A DNA stretch of 64,000 nt. Source: Gavia stellata (lineage: Eukaryota > Chordata > Aves > Gaviiformes > Gaviidae). The stretch is from contig NC_082600.1 of the NCBI RefSeq assembly GCF_030936135.1, forward strand, positions 27,163,943-27,227,942. Direction: 5' to 3'. Each line of letters starts with the position of its first letter. Position 1 is the first letter of the stretch. Of this stretch, positions 19,035 to 32,745 are shown piece by piece. Under the pieces are notes generated by a model, which saw only the letters and a program-made list of their open reading frames with translations, made no database searches and was not told where the DNA came from. A program made the position numbers and the translations under genes.

Positions 19035-22000
19035 TTTTCCCCTTTCCAGGAGATCACTTAGCCTCCTGGCTGTTCGTGGTAAGACCCAGGTTCAATCCTC
19101 TGCTTGTTCTTCGTCCCTTCACATGGGCAATGGAGGCAGAGCAAAGATGCCATGTAAAGGAATTTGTCATCCAGAAGATGTCACGTGGCCTTTCCGTATC
19201 CCAAATATGTCATCAAGAGCTCATCTTTTCCCTTTCCATCATTCTCCCTTTGGTTCAATGTGAAACAGCAAAAGGACTGTGGTGAATTCATCAAGGTGAT
19301 ATTGCACTTGATTTCCCTGCACTCTGTGCACCCATCCTTCTGTGAGAAGACGAAGTTCATAAGCAGAAGTTACAGTGAGGTGCAAGAGATCTGAGCTGCT
19401 GTTATCGTAGCTCTCTGGAAGGAAGAGGGAAGACCAGCATGGAGCTCTGCTGGAAACCTGGCTCACGGGAGGCCTTAGTAACTTTCCATGTCTTGGCTCA
19501 ACTCCCGCAGTGATGCTCCCCAATAGCCCATCTGACTCTGTGACTCATGAAGAGTGTAGGGTTGTCCATCCTTTCAGCACCTGACCCGGAAGGGTTTCTG
19601 ATTCTCCTTCTCCATCTTGCTCTGGATGCTGCTATCACCTGTGCCACAGAGAAAAATGGGCAGTATCCACTGGAGGGAGTAACCCAATGGGGAGAACAAT
19701 CTTAACAGAGCACAAGTGCTGGCCCTGACAGTGATCCTGTACTACCTCCGCCAGGGTCCAGCAGTGGAAGCGTCCTTCTCCAGCAGTGGCTGGTAATGAG
19801 CCTCTGCAAATGAACTGGAAGAGGAGTTTCTCCTCCACTGAATGTTTATGACAGTTGATGTTGCACAGGAAGCTGTCCCATGCCCTTGCCTTCTTTTCCC
19901 TTCCTCAGGAGAGAGAGTATGGGCGTGAGTGTGATCCCTTAATGCTGAGCACCAATGCCTATCCCACATTCACCTTCAGGGTATGTATGTTATGTAGTAA
20001 CAGTGACAGGCCAGTAAGCAGCTACAGTGTGCACTGGGCTTGCATTTGTTGTCGGGGTGTTGGTACTGGGCAGAACATGGTACCTCCACCCCGGCATCCC
20101 CCAGGGTCTTGGTGTCTACCTCTATCATGCAGCAGCCTGAGGCTTCTCGTTCCCTACTGCATTTCAGACAGAGTTTCCAGAGGGGTGCTGGTGCCTGGAG
20201 AACAACTGGCTTTCTGTCCTCCCAATCTTCCTACCTTTCGTCAGCTCTCCTTTCCTCCTGTTCCATTCAGTGCTGCTGGCTGTCCAGCACAAAATGTTAA
20301 CTAAACTTTGCTCAAGTGATCACTGAACAGCTTGCACTCACCATTGTCTGGCTTGTGGGGAGGGGAGTGAGCAGACCAGCATGAGAAGTAAGCTTATGAT
20401 TGGGGTGTGTTGTCGCTGGCAGTCCATTCAGCCCTTCTCAGGGAAATAAAGGGAAGGGGAATCTGGGAATCTTGAGGAGTTCTTCAGTGAAGCCAAATTC
20501 AAGATCTTTTAAGTTCTCAACAGTCCCTTAGTTCAGGTCAGGAGTCAGTGTGAGAAACCTGCATTGCTACTGCCTGCAACGTAAGCTTTCACTGGATTAA
20601 GGAATTGGTGAATTTCTTCCAGAATGGAGTCTCAGACTGGCATCCCTGAGCTAATTTTAGAACACAGTGTTAGGTAAAAGGTTGCATGATTCTCTTCAGC
20701 TCCCTTCTGCTGTCCTCAAGCTGATCTGGGCAGACTTCTGCACAGTATGGATATTTTAAGATAACTGTGTGTGCTTTTACAGTATGGCTTAGTTGAATTG
20801 ACTGGGAATTTGGGGGAAACATTCTACATCCAGAAAATGTTTTTAAGGCAGCATCTTAGCCATTCTTGGGCTGAGTGTGTTACTTCTGTACAGAAAAAAA
20901 TAAGCCATTTTGGTGCCAAAAAGCAGCCAGCTGAGTGTTGAGACTACTCAGGGGGATTTCTTTGCCTTGTGAATTCATTCCCTCACTGGCACCAAGGTGC
21001 TGGGAGGCTGCCAGCTTGAGAGTTGCCACTGTTGCACTCTGACAGATCACTTCAGTAGTGGCTGTTCTCCCTTTTTTGGTGCAGGCTCTGTTCTGCAAGG
21101 TCCTGACCTCCTTTGGGTGGTGGGTATGATAGAATTTTATTTAAACTGCAGATGGCTTCCATAGTCAGTAGAGTTACAGCTCCTGTTCTCCATGCCACCA
21201 CTTCACTGCTTTCTCTAGTGACCGAGTGGAGGTGGCAGTGCTCGGCTTAACTCCTGTTTGTTGGGAGGTGTAGCTTGGTGCTGTTCCCACGTTGCAGCCT
21301 TGTCTTGCAGTCTTACCTGGTGAGGATGTTTCCAGCGTTGTAGCTATGGGCCAGCTCTGCCAGGGACCTCTTCCTCAGGAATCGTCTCCGTTCTTCTCTT
21401 GAGTGGAACTTTTTTATTCTGAGGATGAAGTAGTTGGACATTGGGCAGTCTTCCTCTGCTGCAAAGAACTCCTAAATGCTTCTCATGGCATTGCAGCCAG
21501 CACCCCATGCTTCCCAGCAGCTGTGCAGATGCCAAGGACTTTCTTCTTAACACAAGTGCAGTCAGAACTGTGGTGGGTGCTCTTAGTCAACTAAACCCAT
21601 CCCCATTTTTTTCCACAGGCCCCTAACTGGTCCCACGTTTCTGAGATCCATCACGATGTTTCTGAACTTGTCTCTAGCTTTCTACCTTTTCCCAGTGCAG
21701 TGACTTTTTATGCTGCCCTTAACACTGGCAATGGGGATGTGCTTTGGTCACCTATACTGTATGTTACTTCTGGCAGAGGCTTGTTACTTTTCTCTTTACC
21801 CTTTATTTATTCCCACTTAATAGAGACCCTTCTGTAGAAATCTTTAGGATCCTGGCACCATCTCAGACAGGTTCCATGTTCCCTGAAGCTGCTTTGAGCT
21901 GCAGAGGGCCTGGCTTCAGCCTGCACCTGCAGGCCGTGTTGCATGTTTTTTAGAAACCAGGAGCTGTGGATGATACAAGTCAAATCCTAGTCCCCTCTGG

Positions 22001-22105
22001 TGAATTTCTGGCAGAGTTCAGCCAAAATTTGGAAGCCTGTGGTTGTAGTAGCTGATTTTTGTAAATAGTTTGTATAATAAATAAAATATTTTAAAAATGC
22101 TGCCT
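19035..22105 (+). other. AREL1: AREL1 3' UTR
   Basis: About 3.07 kb without a further recognised gene, running to overlapping AATAAA signals at 22076-22085. An earlier AATAAA at 20445-20450 could give a shorter 3' UTR. A stretch at about 19908-19980 is flanked by an acceptor-like TTCCTCAG and a donor-like GTATGT, but I do not recognise the peptide it would encode. Confidence 0.7.
22076..22085 (+). terminator. AREL1: AREL1 polyadenylation signals
   Basis: AATAAATAAA gives two overlapping AATAAA hexamers, following a TTTTTGTAAATAGTTTGTAT stretch typical of a vertebrate 3' UTR end. Cleavage is expected about 15-25 nt further on. Confidence 0.75.
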
Positions 22106-25100
22106 TCTCAGCTCAGCATTCTTTTGGGGCTGTACAGAGGGAATCAAACTGGTTAGTGCTGTCCATGGGTGAGGGGCCTCTCCAGGTCTTCAGGTGTCTT
22201 GCTGAGGTCCGCTGCAGGGGGGAGAGGATGGTTTTCCACCTGCAGCCTTTCAGGATGCCTGAGTGAACCCAGGACCTGTTAGCTTCTGGGAAGAGGCAAG
22301 AGTCTGGGCAGGGGCTTGCAGGCTACTGTGAGGTCTCTCTGCAGTAGGCTGGAAAATGGGCTGAAGCAGCTGGTAATGTCAGAAAGTATGTTAAGGACTC
22401 TTCTATGTAAATTCATAATGCAGTTGGTGCAATTACTTTTTCATCTCACTGTGTATTACCTGACTCTTTGAGATGCAGGTATTTGTACTGCTTGTGCTTC
22501 ACTGTACTGTCAAGAGGGCTAGATGAAGCCAGGAGAAGAGGGGGCATATGAGTCCTTTGCACCTTTTAAAGTTGTACAAAATGTTTTCAGATTGCAGGGT
22601 GAAAACAATGTACCTGCAAGTGTGTGCTAACAAATGGAGTAATTAGTAGGTTGATAGCTTGGTGCCTTTAGGTGCAATACCCAATTTCTGTGACTCTCTG
22701 AGCTTGAGCTGTTTCTAGCTCTGATGAAAAACATTCAATTTATCACTGGTTTTCCTTGGACTTTTTTGTAGCTTAAGGATTAAAATAGTAACTTTAAAAC
22801 TTGAAGATTCTGCAGGGTGATTCTGTGTCCATTAGCATTGCTGCCTGTAAAACGACAACACTGTTTCCTGGGCTGTACAAAGGTTTAGCCCATCGTCAAC
22901 CAGCATAGCATTGGCTGGCTGCATGTGTTCCACCATATAACTAGGCAGATGTTCTCACATGTTATGAAACCAGCATCTAACCTTGATTGTGGCTTTCAAG
23001 CCATGAGCACTAGCTAAAGAAGACAGTGAGCAGTGTATGCGAGTCTCAGGGATTGCCTTTGTAGCATTGTGCTGGGTCATGGTATTATTTAGAAGATTCT
23101 TGTGGGAACAAAATTGTCTTATGCTGGACTCAGAGAAGACAGAGGTTAAATAAAACAGTGGTGAGCGTTATGAAGAATCCTGAAACTGAAGTTCCAGTGT
23201 CCCCTGGGAATTGCAGAGGTTGTGAGTCTAGAGCTGCTAGAGTTGGGGGTCAGGGCACTATAACGGGGGTAACTTTGTCTGCAAGCCTGGCATGAGCAAA
23301 ATGATGCACAGCAAACCATGTAGACATGTCTTTACATGCCGTGACCAGTATTACTCATGGGAAGGAGTCCAAGTTGAGGCTGGAGTTTTCCAAAACACTA
23401 TCTTGTTTGGGTGTGAAGGAGAGAGCTCAGCTTGCTGGATTACTTTAGCATGAAGTAGGTTCTAAAGTTTCTGCCTCTCTTTGCAGGATGCATGATATCA
23501 TCTGGCTGCCCACATTGTCCTTCCTGATCACTAGTTTCTTGTGATAGCTTGGAGAGGGAGTGGTAACAGTGACCTGTTGCTGACTCCACTGCCTCCATTT
23601 GTCCTGGCACCTGGCCTGGACTTGGGGCTGAGAGAGAAATTATGCCCATGCACTTCATGCTGGAATCCTACATGCCCCAACTTGTGTCTCCAGCAATAGC
23701 AAGGAATTGTCTGATGTCTTAGGATCCTTGATTCCATACACAGCCACTTGACCTGAGATGTGTCAAGACGTGCTGCTTGGGAAACTGAATTTTTGTGCAT
23801 TCAGTTCCTCTGCTCAGCTTTCTGTTTGCCTCAATTGTAGAACTACAGAAGAGGAGTTTCTTCAGATACCTGAATGAGAAAATGGGGAAATTATGCTTGA
23901 TTTAGATAAGATTTCTTGCTTTCATAGTGTTATGGCTGAGTTGATCAGTTGGACCAGGCTGTAAGTCGTGGTTCCCATAGTGAATTACTCTGTTTTGTAT
24001 GGTTTTGGCTGGTCTGCTATCTTCTTGTGTCTGACTGACCTGGCATATGACAGCAGAAAGAGTTTGAACATGTGATTATGGGAACTATAAAAGGAAAAGA
24101 AAGGAAACATCAAAGTCCAGCAGAACCTCAGCCTGTCTTGGCTTCAGCCTTATGGTGCTGAATCTGAGATTTTCAGAATCTTCCTCTTAAACTCTTTCCT
24201 TGTTTGTTTCCTTCAGTGAATGCTTGAGAAACACTAATCTCTGCTCTCCAGAGCATGAAACTTGATTGTAGGAGGGAGGTGTTACTGCATGAATGTGTTC
24301 ATTTTTAGACATAATTTGCTATAACTTTTTTTGCAGTAAAACAAAACAGCTGTAGCTGAAGTTCACCCAAAATTCCTGATCAGTCTTTTCCAGCTACCCT
24401 CCTGCAGGGATGGCGTGCTACAAAGTGTGTTGAGGCATGGGCAATTGCACACGGGGTTGGAAGTGGGGACTGAGGCTGAGAGCCAAGCCTCTCAGCCTTG
24501 GTATAAAGCTGCAATGAATACAGACAAAGGAAGTGGAGCTCTTGCACCGTATGAGGGATGGAGAAACTGGAATTGGCCTAAAGCTGCTCCAGAGTTTTCT
24601 CTGAGGCACGTGAAGGCCAGACTGAGTTTGGGTGGTTTTGGGGGGAGTGACTCTGCAGTGGCCAAAACCAAATTCTTCTGTCCCTCTTGAGGCAATTCTC
24701 TGATAAGCTGCGAGAAGTGTGTTGGCCTGTACCTACCCCTTAATTTAGGGATTTATGCTAACATAATTCTGATGGCCTGTAAACTGATGCAGTTTTCTGA
24801 GTAATCGTAGAAATCTCATCTCTTACCAGCAGGAACAGCTGCTTGGGGCTCTCTTGTGCTTCAGTAGCTGAAGTGTGAGGTTGCCTCAAGATAAGATAGT
24901 GCCGCTTATGGCAGTGGGTGAAGAAATACAGGGAAATACAATTCTCTGCAGTCCTCTTGGACGATGATGGAACGAACTCCGGGGGGTTCAGATTTGTCTG
25001 GAGAAGGAATTTGCTGTTTAGAGACTAGCTCAGATTTGCGGAGGCCTCTATTGCTGGTGTGGAGCAGACCTGGACTCCTACTTACGGACAACTGGCAGCC

Positions 25101-28100
25101 CCCTCTCCCTTGTCTATGACTAGGGCAGTCAGCAGTGGTAAGCAGCCTTCCCTTTCCTAGGCCCTTTCATATTGGGAACAACATGCAATACACTGGTAGC
25201 AATTGTAGTCGCTGTTGAAACTAAAAATTATAGTACAAAAATGTTGCCTTCGTGTCTTCTAGTAAGATACTGAACTGTTGTCTTTCTGCTGCATGTCCTC
25301 ACCCATTGAGAGCAGCTCACTGGGCTGCTATCTCTTATGCTGAGCAGTGTTGTCTTGTTTCCTTCTGCTCGCTCTCTTCCTGTTCATCTTCTGTCCTTTC
25401 TCTCCATCTCGTTTCCCATCCCAAAGAGCAGACAGTCTGTGTCCAGATGTTTTATAGCTCCTTGCACAATGGGGCCTTGTTTCAAGACGGGGGCTCCTAG
25501 TGCTCCACAGTATTGCTATTAAGAATCAAGGGCCTAGCTGTAGATGGCCCTAAGGCTGTTAAGTTTGAGGGACTGGGCAGATGCTGGCTATTCTGGTAAT
25601 GAATCATTGCCTTTTTAGAAGACTTTCAGGACATCTGCCCTGGTGCCCAGGTCTGCCACGCTCCCTGACTCAGCTCCGTGCTCTGAAGCCTGCTGCCTGA
25701 CACTCCTCGGAGCAGAGCCATGCTGCCCCGGGCTCAGGGATGCTCAGGGTGCCTCTGTGCAGAGACAGGCAGCCATGTGGCAGCCCTATTCTGCCGACAG
25801 AAGGTGACTGTGGCTGGTTGGCCACCAGAGGGGGACCGATAGTCAACTTGAGCTGGTCAGGTTTAAGAGTGGCCAACTTCACCTCTCCTGAAACCCTGCA
25901 GGTTGGGTTACTGTTGTCTGGGGTTTTTTTTGTTCGGCAGACCTGTTGGCTGGCAGATTCTATTGCTGTGCTTCTAACCCCCAAACTGGAGCATATGAGA
26001 AGTCAGCATCTAGGAAGCATCCCCTGGTTTGGCACAAGTCCCTGTTGCACCACTCCCCCTTGCCCTTTTGTTTTCCAACAGGCAACACATTTAAATGCAT
26101 GAAAGGAAGTTGGATTTACGTATATATGATTAACCTGCAGCACACTCTCTTAGAAGACTCAAGACAAATAGCTTAGTAAGAATAATGTGCTTAATATGAG
26201 CAAACAGCAGCAGTAACACTAACCAGATTAGGTGTATTCCCTCAGGCTTTGAGACATGGATTAATCATTGGTTTAGCCAGGGGAGAGGGAGTTTTAACAC
26301 ATAGACCAGGAAAGCAGAACTGAGCTTATGCACAGAAAGAGCTGATATTCTTTTTAGGGCTCATCATAACTAAATGGACTCTTTTTATTAACTGCAGGCA
26401 CCACTAGCCTTTCCAGAGAGCCTGGGGGAGTGGAAGTTGACATGAGCTTGGATGAGTTGCAGTAGGTGACTGGAGCAGTGCGGTAACTGAAGGGACAGGA
26501 GGGAAAAAGGACTCTGTTACCACCCTTGGGGGGTAACTGTCCTGAAGTGGTCCCTGCACAGGCAGCACCTGCTTTGGACACTCTGCATCGGGCTGTTTTT
26601 GAGTAGAGCTGGCTTGGCCCAGCTGGCCTCGCACTTTGCAGTTAGTGGTGTCACTGGCCTGTTGGAAGTGGCTTTGGAAGATGCTCTAGGAATGTTTTTC
26701 TAGGATTTGGCTCTGCTGTGCCTCAGTCCCTCTGGTTCCTCCTCCTGAGCAGGTCTGAGCTGCGATTTAAGTGCGAAGTGGCAGGGTTTCAGAGGAGCTG
26801 CATACCAAACACATTAGTGAGGTGTAATGCACTTGGTGCTGCCATGCTGGCTCAGGCCTGAGGCTCTGACCTTGTCAATCTGCTCCCAGGCAGTGTGAGG
26901 AGCAGAGGGAAAGGCATCAGGTCAAACAGCAACAGCAGAGGCAGGAAGGTAAAGTCATGGGACTGGTGGTGTTGAATCTAAAGATGCCTCTTGGGTCCTA
27001 GTGCAGAAATGCTTACTGATCAGAAGGCACCTCTCTGGCTGCGTTGCTCAGCAGGATCCCTGCTCCTCAAGCACTCAGTTCAGCGCTGGAGGCTTAGGAT
27101 TGTGTGAAGAGGTAGACTGTGGAGACAGACAGCGGACCAGAGTCCAATACAAGGTTGTGGTGTTGAAGCAGAAGTTTATAAAAGGCTGAAGGGTGCAGAG
27201 GAAACACATAGCTCCTCCTGATCGCTTTGTCTTGTCAAACAAGGTCAAAGCGACAGCCAGCAGGGATTGAAAGGCAACAAGCACTTGGCTAATCAAAGCT
27301 GTCTGCTCCACAGATGGACTGAGGAAAGAGCATCCACAGATGGACTGAGGAAAGCAAGAGCTTTCCTCCCTGTCCTCCTAAGGGCAGATAAGAGTGTGAC
27401 ATGGATGTGGATAATGAAAACATCCATGGTTAAGTAAGATTTAAAGCAAACAAACCTTCCTGCTTCAGGGCCAAAGCCTGCTGCTGATGGAGAGGAGTTA
27501 GAAAGGAGCTTGCTTTCTGCTTCTCTTGAAGCTAGCCACTGTTCTGTGCAGGATGCTGACCTGGAGGACTGTGTGGCAGCTGGTGGCCCTAGGCAGGAAG
27601 AGGAAGGCAGAATCTGCTTTAATCCTGTCACAGATGTCATGCTAATGAGGGTTGAGCCAATTTAATACTTGAATAAGGAACAGGCAGGTCCTTCACAGAA
27701 TTGGGTGTTAACAGCTTTCCAGAAACTGTCCCCTATCTAGGGGAGGGCCACACTCGGCATCCTGCTGTGCCTGTAAGAGGGGCTGCACAGAGAAGGGGCT
27801 CTCCCTTGTGTCCTGTGGTCCCAGTGCAGCACATACAATGTTCCCAGTGGGTGTATCCATGTAGAGCCCTGTCAAATATGGTCAGAAGTCTTTGACATGT
27901 TTCCACAACATCTAGGTGTCTGCTATTAGCTACCTTTTGGTAGTGTTTTTCTGTTCCCTGGATGGCTCATTTCCTTTATACTCCTCTCTGAGCTGTTGGA
28001 TGGGTGTGATGACAAAGCCTGAGCCTGGAAGGGAGCTGTATTGTGGTGCTGGGTCAGGGAGTCCCACACCTGTGTTCTTACATGTCCTAGAGCTGGCAGA

Positions 28101-30431
28101 CTCATGGCAGGGAGAGTGCGCACTGCTCTGCGTGGCCAACATCTGCCCTGTACCCTTCTCAAGCCATGAACCCTGCTTATAGATACAAGAGCATCTTTTT
28201 TCCTCTGTGGCCTCAGCCTAACACAGGTTCAATGAGGAGGAGGGTTGTCTCCTGAAGCCCATCCTTGGTGAGCCCCACAGAGAGGTGGATGCAGCTGTGG
28301 TTTCCTCTCTGCCTCCTCACCTTCATCACTCTCCCTGCATCTCATCCCCTGCCCTGTTCTCTGCCACTGTCACTCCTCCGCTCTGTCTGCCAGTGTGGCA
28401 GTGGAGAAGACAAAGTGCCCTGATGCACTCTGGCATGGCCTTCTCCAGGAACCTCTAGAGGGAGAGCTCCCTCCCCAGTTTTCTCTGGATGTCTTTTGCC
28501 TTTCTAATCAGTCATGGTAATTTACCCTGGCACTGTTTGGCAGGGGCTGTACCTTGGCATCATGAGCAGCCAGGGTCAGCTGTCAGCCTGTGAGCCATGA
28601 GCCTAATGCAACAGAACAGATGTAGGTATTTTTTCCAAGTTTTCCCTGGGCAGCAGGATTAAAGTCTCTGTTCTCAGCTGGGGTCCCCGGTGTAGTCACT
28701 TCTCTCTGTGTTACACAACACCCTATTAAGAAGAACAGCACAAACATGTTCATTGGGATCCCTTCCCCCAACCCTAGAAGGCCAAGGAACAAAGGTGAAG
28801 GAGGTTTCCAAAGGCTGAGGAGCTGCCTGTTTGGTCCAGGAGCCCTGAGATAATCCTTGCCCAGGCATCCCCCTGTAAAAGGGCCCTGCAGCTCACCATC
28901 CTTGTGGTGCCAGGGGTAAGAGGGAACATGGAGGGGTGGTGGGTAAAAAAAGCAGTGGGGTTGTGTTCCTCTTAAATCCATCCAGCTGTGTGCGAACAGA
29001 GAGAAGTGAAAGGAGAAACTAGCGTGGCAGCATCATCTCCAGGCCTGGTGTCTGTGCCTGCCCCCTGAGGTGGAGGCTTCTGAGCACGCGTATGTGCATG
29101 AGCAAACATGCAAACAAAAGTGAGTGAGGAGAAACCCCGAGGGGTGTCTCAGTGCTAGCAAGGGAGACAGGGTTAAGGTGCGGTCCACAGTCCAGGCTCA
29201 CTTTCTTGCTTGAATTTGAAGGTGGTGTGCCCTGAGCAGACTGGTGTTTTCTGATGGCTGCAAAGGTACTGAGGGAGCTTGCTGGAAACAGGGAGGCCGT
29301 GTGCTCTCCTTAGCCAATCCTGAAAAGTTTGGCAGTAGAGAGGGGCTGTGGACACCCTTGGCAAGCAGGAGAGGGCTTCCCCAGCAGACCAAAGGGAGCA
29401 GTCAAGTCCATGCGAGCACACATGAGGATCTGCTGCCTCTTTTCACCAATTACTTGCTTTAGTGACAAAAGACCATAAATGAACAAGGGAGTTAATTAGG
29501 TCTGCAGCAGGCCAGGATTGAAGGCCTGCAGGGCTGAGACCTCTGGAGCAGGTTCAAAGGCGCAGGAGGAGAAGGCCCTGGAGCTCTGTGTAGCAAACAA
29601 AGGTGTTGCTGGTTCTCCCCCTCCGGGAGCGCTGTGAAAAACCATCTCTGAGCAGAAGAACAGTCCCCAGGAGGGGGAGAGACCAGCTCCTGGCAGCATC
29701 TGTTTGTTCAGGCCCCTGATGAAGGACTTAAACAGCTTGTTAATTCACTCCTTTGTCCAGCTGCAGACCCTTCGTCATTGCAAGCAAGCCCCCAGGGTGG
29801 TGTGTGCAGTTGTGAGCCAGCTCCTACCGCCCGGGTACTCTCCTGTGCCGGATGATCCAGTGAGCTGTCGGCAGTGCTGGGGAGCTCCGGGGCACGTTGC
29901 AGCTGTCTGGCCCATCTCTAGTAAAATGCTCGCAGCAGGTCCTTTCCATCTGCTTTGGCCCAAGAGTGACCCTTGCAAACCTCCTCTCCCCTGCGGTCGC
30001 CTCAGCAGATGGTGGGAAGGCAGAGGGAAAGAGGGAAATCTCTGAAGCTGTAGCAATAGAAAGGTCTGATCCCATGGCACCTCTCACCCATACCCGCAGG
30101 TGCTGGGTTCTTGCAGTGCTGCCTAACTCCTGAGCCTTGGCCTCTGTGCCCCTTCTTCCACCCCTCAGGGCACCTCCTGCTCCCTTCTCTGGACCTCAGT
30201 GGAGGCTCTGGATGGCATCCAGCTGGAAGAGAGCCTGCCCCAGCTCTGCAAGCAGAGTAGGAGGGGGCACCCATGTTAAGAGGGGAGCTTACAGCACAGC
30301 AACAGTTAAGGAACGCTTGTGCTAGATGACATGTTGAATGGGGTCTTGGAGCCTATGAGTTTGGAGGTGGGGGGTGTTCAGTTGTGGTGGATCACTGCAA
30401 ACTGCTTTGGGCAGCTGATCTCTTGACTCCA
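22106..30431. other. Intergenic, left part
   Basis: No gene was recognised on either strand. Open frames here are short, lack recognised domains and have no convincing splice partners. The only small structure noted is a 26-bp tandem duplication at 27308-27354. Base composition rises in G+C towards the right. Confidence 0.7.
27308..27354. repeat. 26-bp tandem duplication, about 1.8 copies
   Basis: CCACAGATGGACTGAGGAAAG occurs at 27308 and again at 27334 (period 26 bp, with GAGCAT completing the first unit). Confidence 0.9.
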
Positions 30432-30447
30432 CCCCCCCCCCCCCCCC
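30432..30447. repeat. C16 homopolymer run
   Basis: Sixteen consecutive C on the plus strand after CTCCA. The minus-strand G16 could form a G-quadruplex and is likely to be length-variable. Confidence 0.9.
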
Positions 30448-32560
30448 TTGCACCCTGGATGCATAAAGTCTGCTTTGGGAGGGGGGTAAAGGGTCCTTTC
30501 CTTACCTGTAATTTTACCAGACTGCAGGTATTGGAGGAGGTGGAAGGGTGCGCTTGGCCCATGCTGGATGACATTTCAGCTCAGCAAGGGTGTTTGGGAC
30601 AGCTGAGTTGTGTATCGCCCGCCAGGCTGTACCAGCTGCTCTGGAGTCAGGACTCAAACCATGACCAGACTTGGTCCCCATTCCAGACTTTTCCTTCACC
30701 TCATTTGTTAGCAGCTTCGGATGCAAATTCTGTGGCTGGTATGTGGAGGCCTGGCTGGCTTGCAGGGCTCCTGTCCAGCTGCCCTCATTCGATCCTCTTC
30801 CCCGGCAGGCCTGGCTGGATGCGAGCACTGCAAAGGTCTCGGAGGGAATGTGTGGGGTATCCAGGTTATGGTGTTCCACGCTGTCGCCCTTCTTCTCCAG
30901 GTGACAGCATTTGTTGACTTGGACAGAGGACAGGCCCTTCCCATAACACAAGCAAGACAGATGCATCCAAGTACAACACAGAGGTGCAAGGTTTGCCTTG
31001 CAGAGGCAGTTCACTCCCCCTTGCCTTAGGGATGATGCAGACAGCTCATGAGAGACGACCCCTACTCCTGCAAAATAGCTTGTGCAGGCAGTGTGGACAA
31101 GGAGCAAGAAACAGCCTGAAAAGGAATAGCAGGATGGTGGAGAGAAGCTTGGAAAGGTTGCCAGGCCTGCAAATGCAAAGATGTCTAGGGGCCACATAGA
31201 GGGGCTCCACTGTAATGTTTGGTACCATGCCCAGCCTGAAGCTCTAGCACCATTTAGTAGGCTGGACCAGCCTTGGCCTCAGTCTTGTTTGGCTTGATGG
31301 AAGTAGTTGTCATTGTGTCCCGAGAACAGTATCATTGTCACTCTTTAATTCCTCCAATGAGGTGTTGCAAACAGATACACATGTGTTGTAGCTGTACTTT
31401 GGATTTGGATTTGCCTCTGGGGATAGGCAGCGATAAGTGTTAAGAGCTGTTTAGATCCCAAACTGTTGTGTTTCTGAACTGGTTTCTAGCAAGAGCAGAA
31501 GACACAAGGCTGTGGAAAAGGCTGCTTCCCCCTCCAGAAGCATCCTGCTGCGCTGGGGAGAGACCCCCAGCTGGTGATGCCCTCCGAAGCAGCTGGGTTA
31601 ATGACCAGGCTAAGGCTATTGGTAGTGTTACCTGTCATCTGCTAATGGGGTTTGCCCTGGTTCAGTGCCTGCCTCTGGGATTTTGCCTGGCAGCTGCAGG
31701 GGCAGATCTGGGTCTGTGGAGGCAGGTCCCCCATGGAAAGAGGCTGCTGTGATTAATGACCAGAGATGAATGAGAGGGAAATTGATAGGAGGAAAAAGCT
31801 GCCAAGGCTTTAACTCCGGTGGGTGCAGAGGTTCAGCCCAGTTTGGATCTGCCAGAGGGAGGGGAAGGGTCCTTGGCCAGCCAGGTTGTTAACAAGCCAG
31901 AGGTGAGTGCATGGGTGATCAGGACGGCTATGGCTGCAATGCATAAATCAAGCTTAAAGTGTCAGAAAAAGCCTCCAGGGAGACGAAATGTCTAAGTGTC
32001 ATCAGCTTTGCAGAGATAATGAGAACCAGAAAAGCACCGGGAGGTAAAATGGCACAGATCTGTGGAAACAGGCTTGTGGGCCCGGGATCCTCATGGATCT
32101 GTGCTGACTGCGGGGCCAGTGGGGTGGATGGCCGTGGGGCAGTCTGGTGTTTATGGAGGGGCTGTAGGGTTAATCCTCCTCAATCTTGGAGGCAATCAAC
32201 TGAAAGATCAAAGTCTTCATGCCAAATGACGTCCCCTGCCCGCCCCGCCATGCTTCTTCAGTTGCCTTGACCAGAAAGCAAGAAATGGAGGGAAACGTTA
32301 AGGGCCGGACCCACTATCGCTGTGTTTGCATGGTCAGTGCGAGTGAGGGAGATGCCCCCCTTTTGCTCCAGGATTAGCCTCTTGAACGCAGCCCTGTAAC
32401 TTGGGGGTTGAGGGAGCCCTTTGGGGACTGGAGCCAGGAAGTGCAGACAAGAGTGTTGTGCAGGTCCATGGGCGTCATGTCCCCAAGAAAGGCACCTCCA
32501 GCTTCTCCAGTGGTGACCAAACCCATTGCAGTAAAGGTGGCTGATGGCCACCTGTGTTAG
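30448..32560. other. Intergenic, no gene recognised
   Basis: Short open frames only, including a 227-codon minus-strand frame at 30514-31197 with no recognisable domain and no support beyond length. Confidence 0.65.
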
Positions 32561-32569
32561 AGCTCCGAT

Positions 32570-32745
32570 CAGAGTGAAAGACGCTGGAGTAGGCTGCCCA
32601 GGGAGGCTGTGGAGCCTCCACCCTCGGAGGGGTTCCAAAACCCAACCAGACAGGGCCCTGAGCATCCTGACCTGAGCAGGGGGCTGGATGGGACGATCTC
32701 CAGAGGTCCCATCCCGCCTCAACCAGTCTGTGATTGTGTGGGAGA
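32570..32745 (+). mobile_element. CR1 LINE 3' fragment
   Basis: The stretch GGAGTAGGCTGCCCAGGGAG, then CTGTGGAGCCTCCACCCTCG, CCAACCAGACAGGGCCCTGA, GCAGGGGGCTGGATGGGACG and CAGAGGTCCCATCCCGCCTC follows the CR1 3' consensus in order on the plus strand. The terminal ATTCTATG repeats have decayed. Only the 3' end of the element is present. Confidence 0.88.

Noticed and set aside
28583..28981. 132-codon minus-strand open frame with a hydrophobic patch
   Set aside because: No recognised similarity, and the open frame is no longer than expected by chance here.
30514..31197. 227-codon minus-strand open frame in the intergenic region
   Set aside because: No domain, no splice partners and no codon pattern that stands out. 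Compatible with chance in GC-rich DNA.
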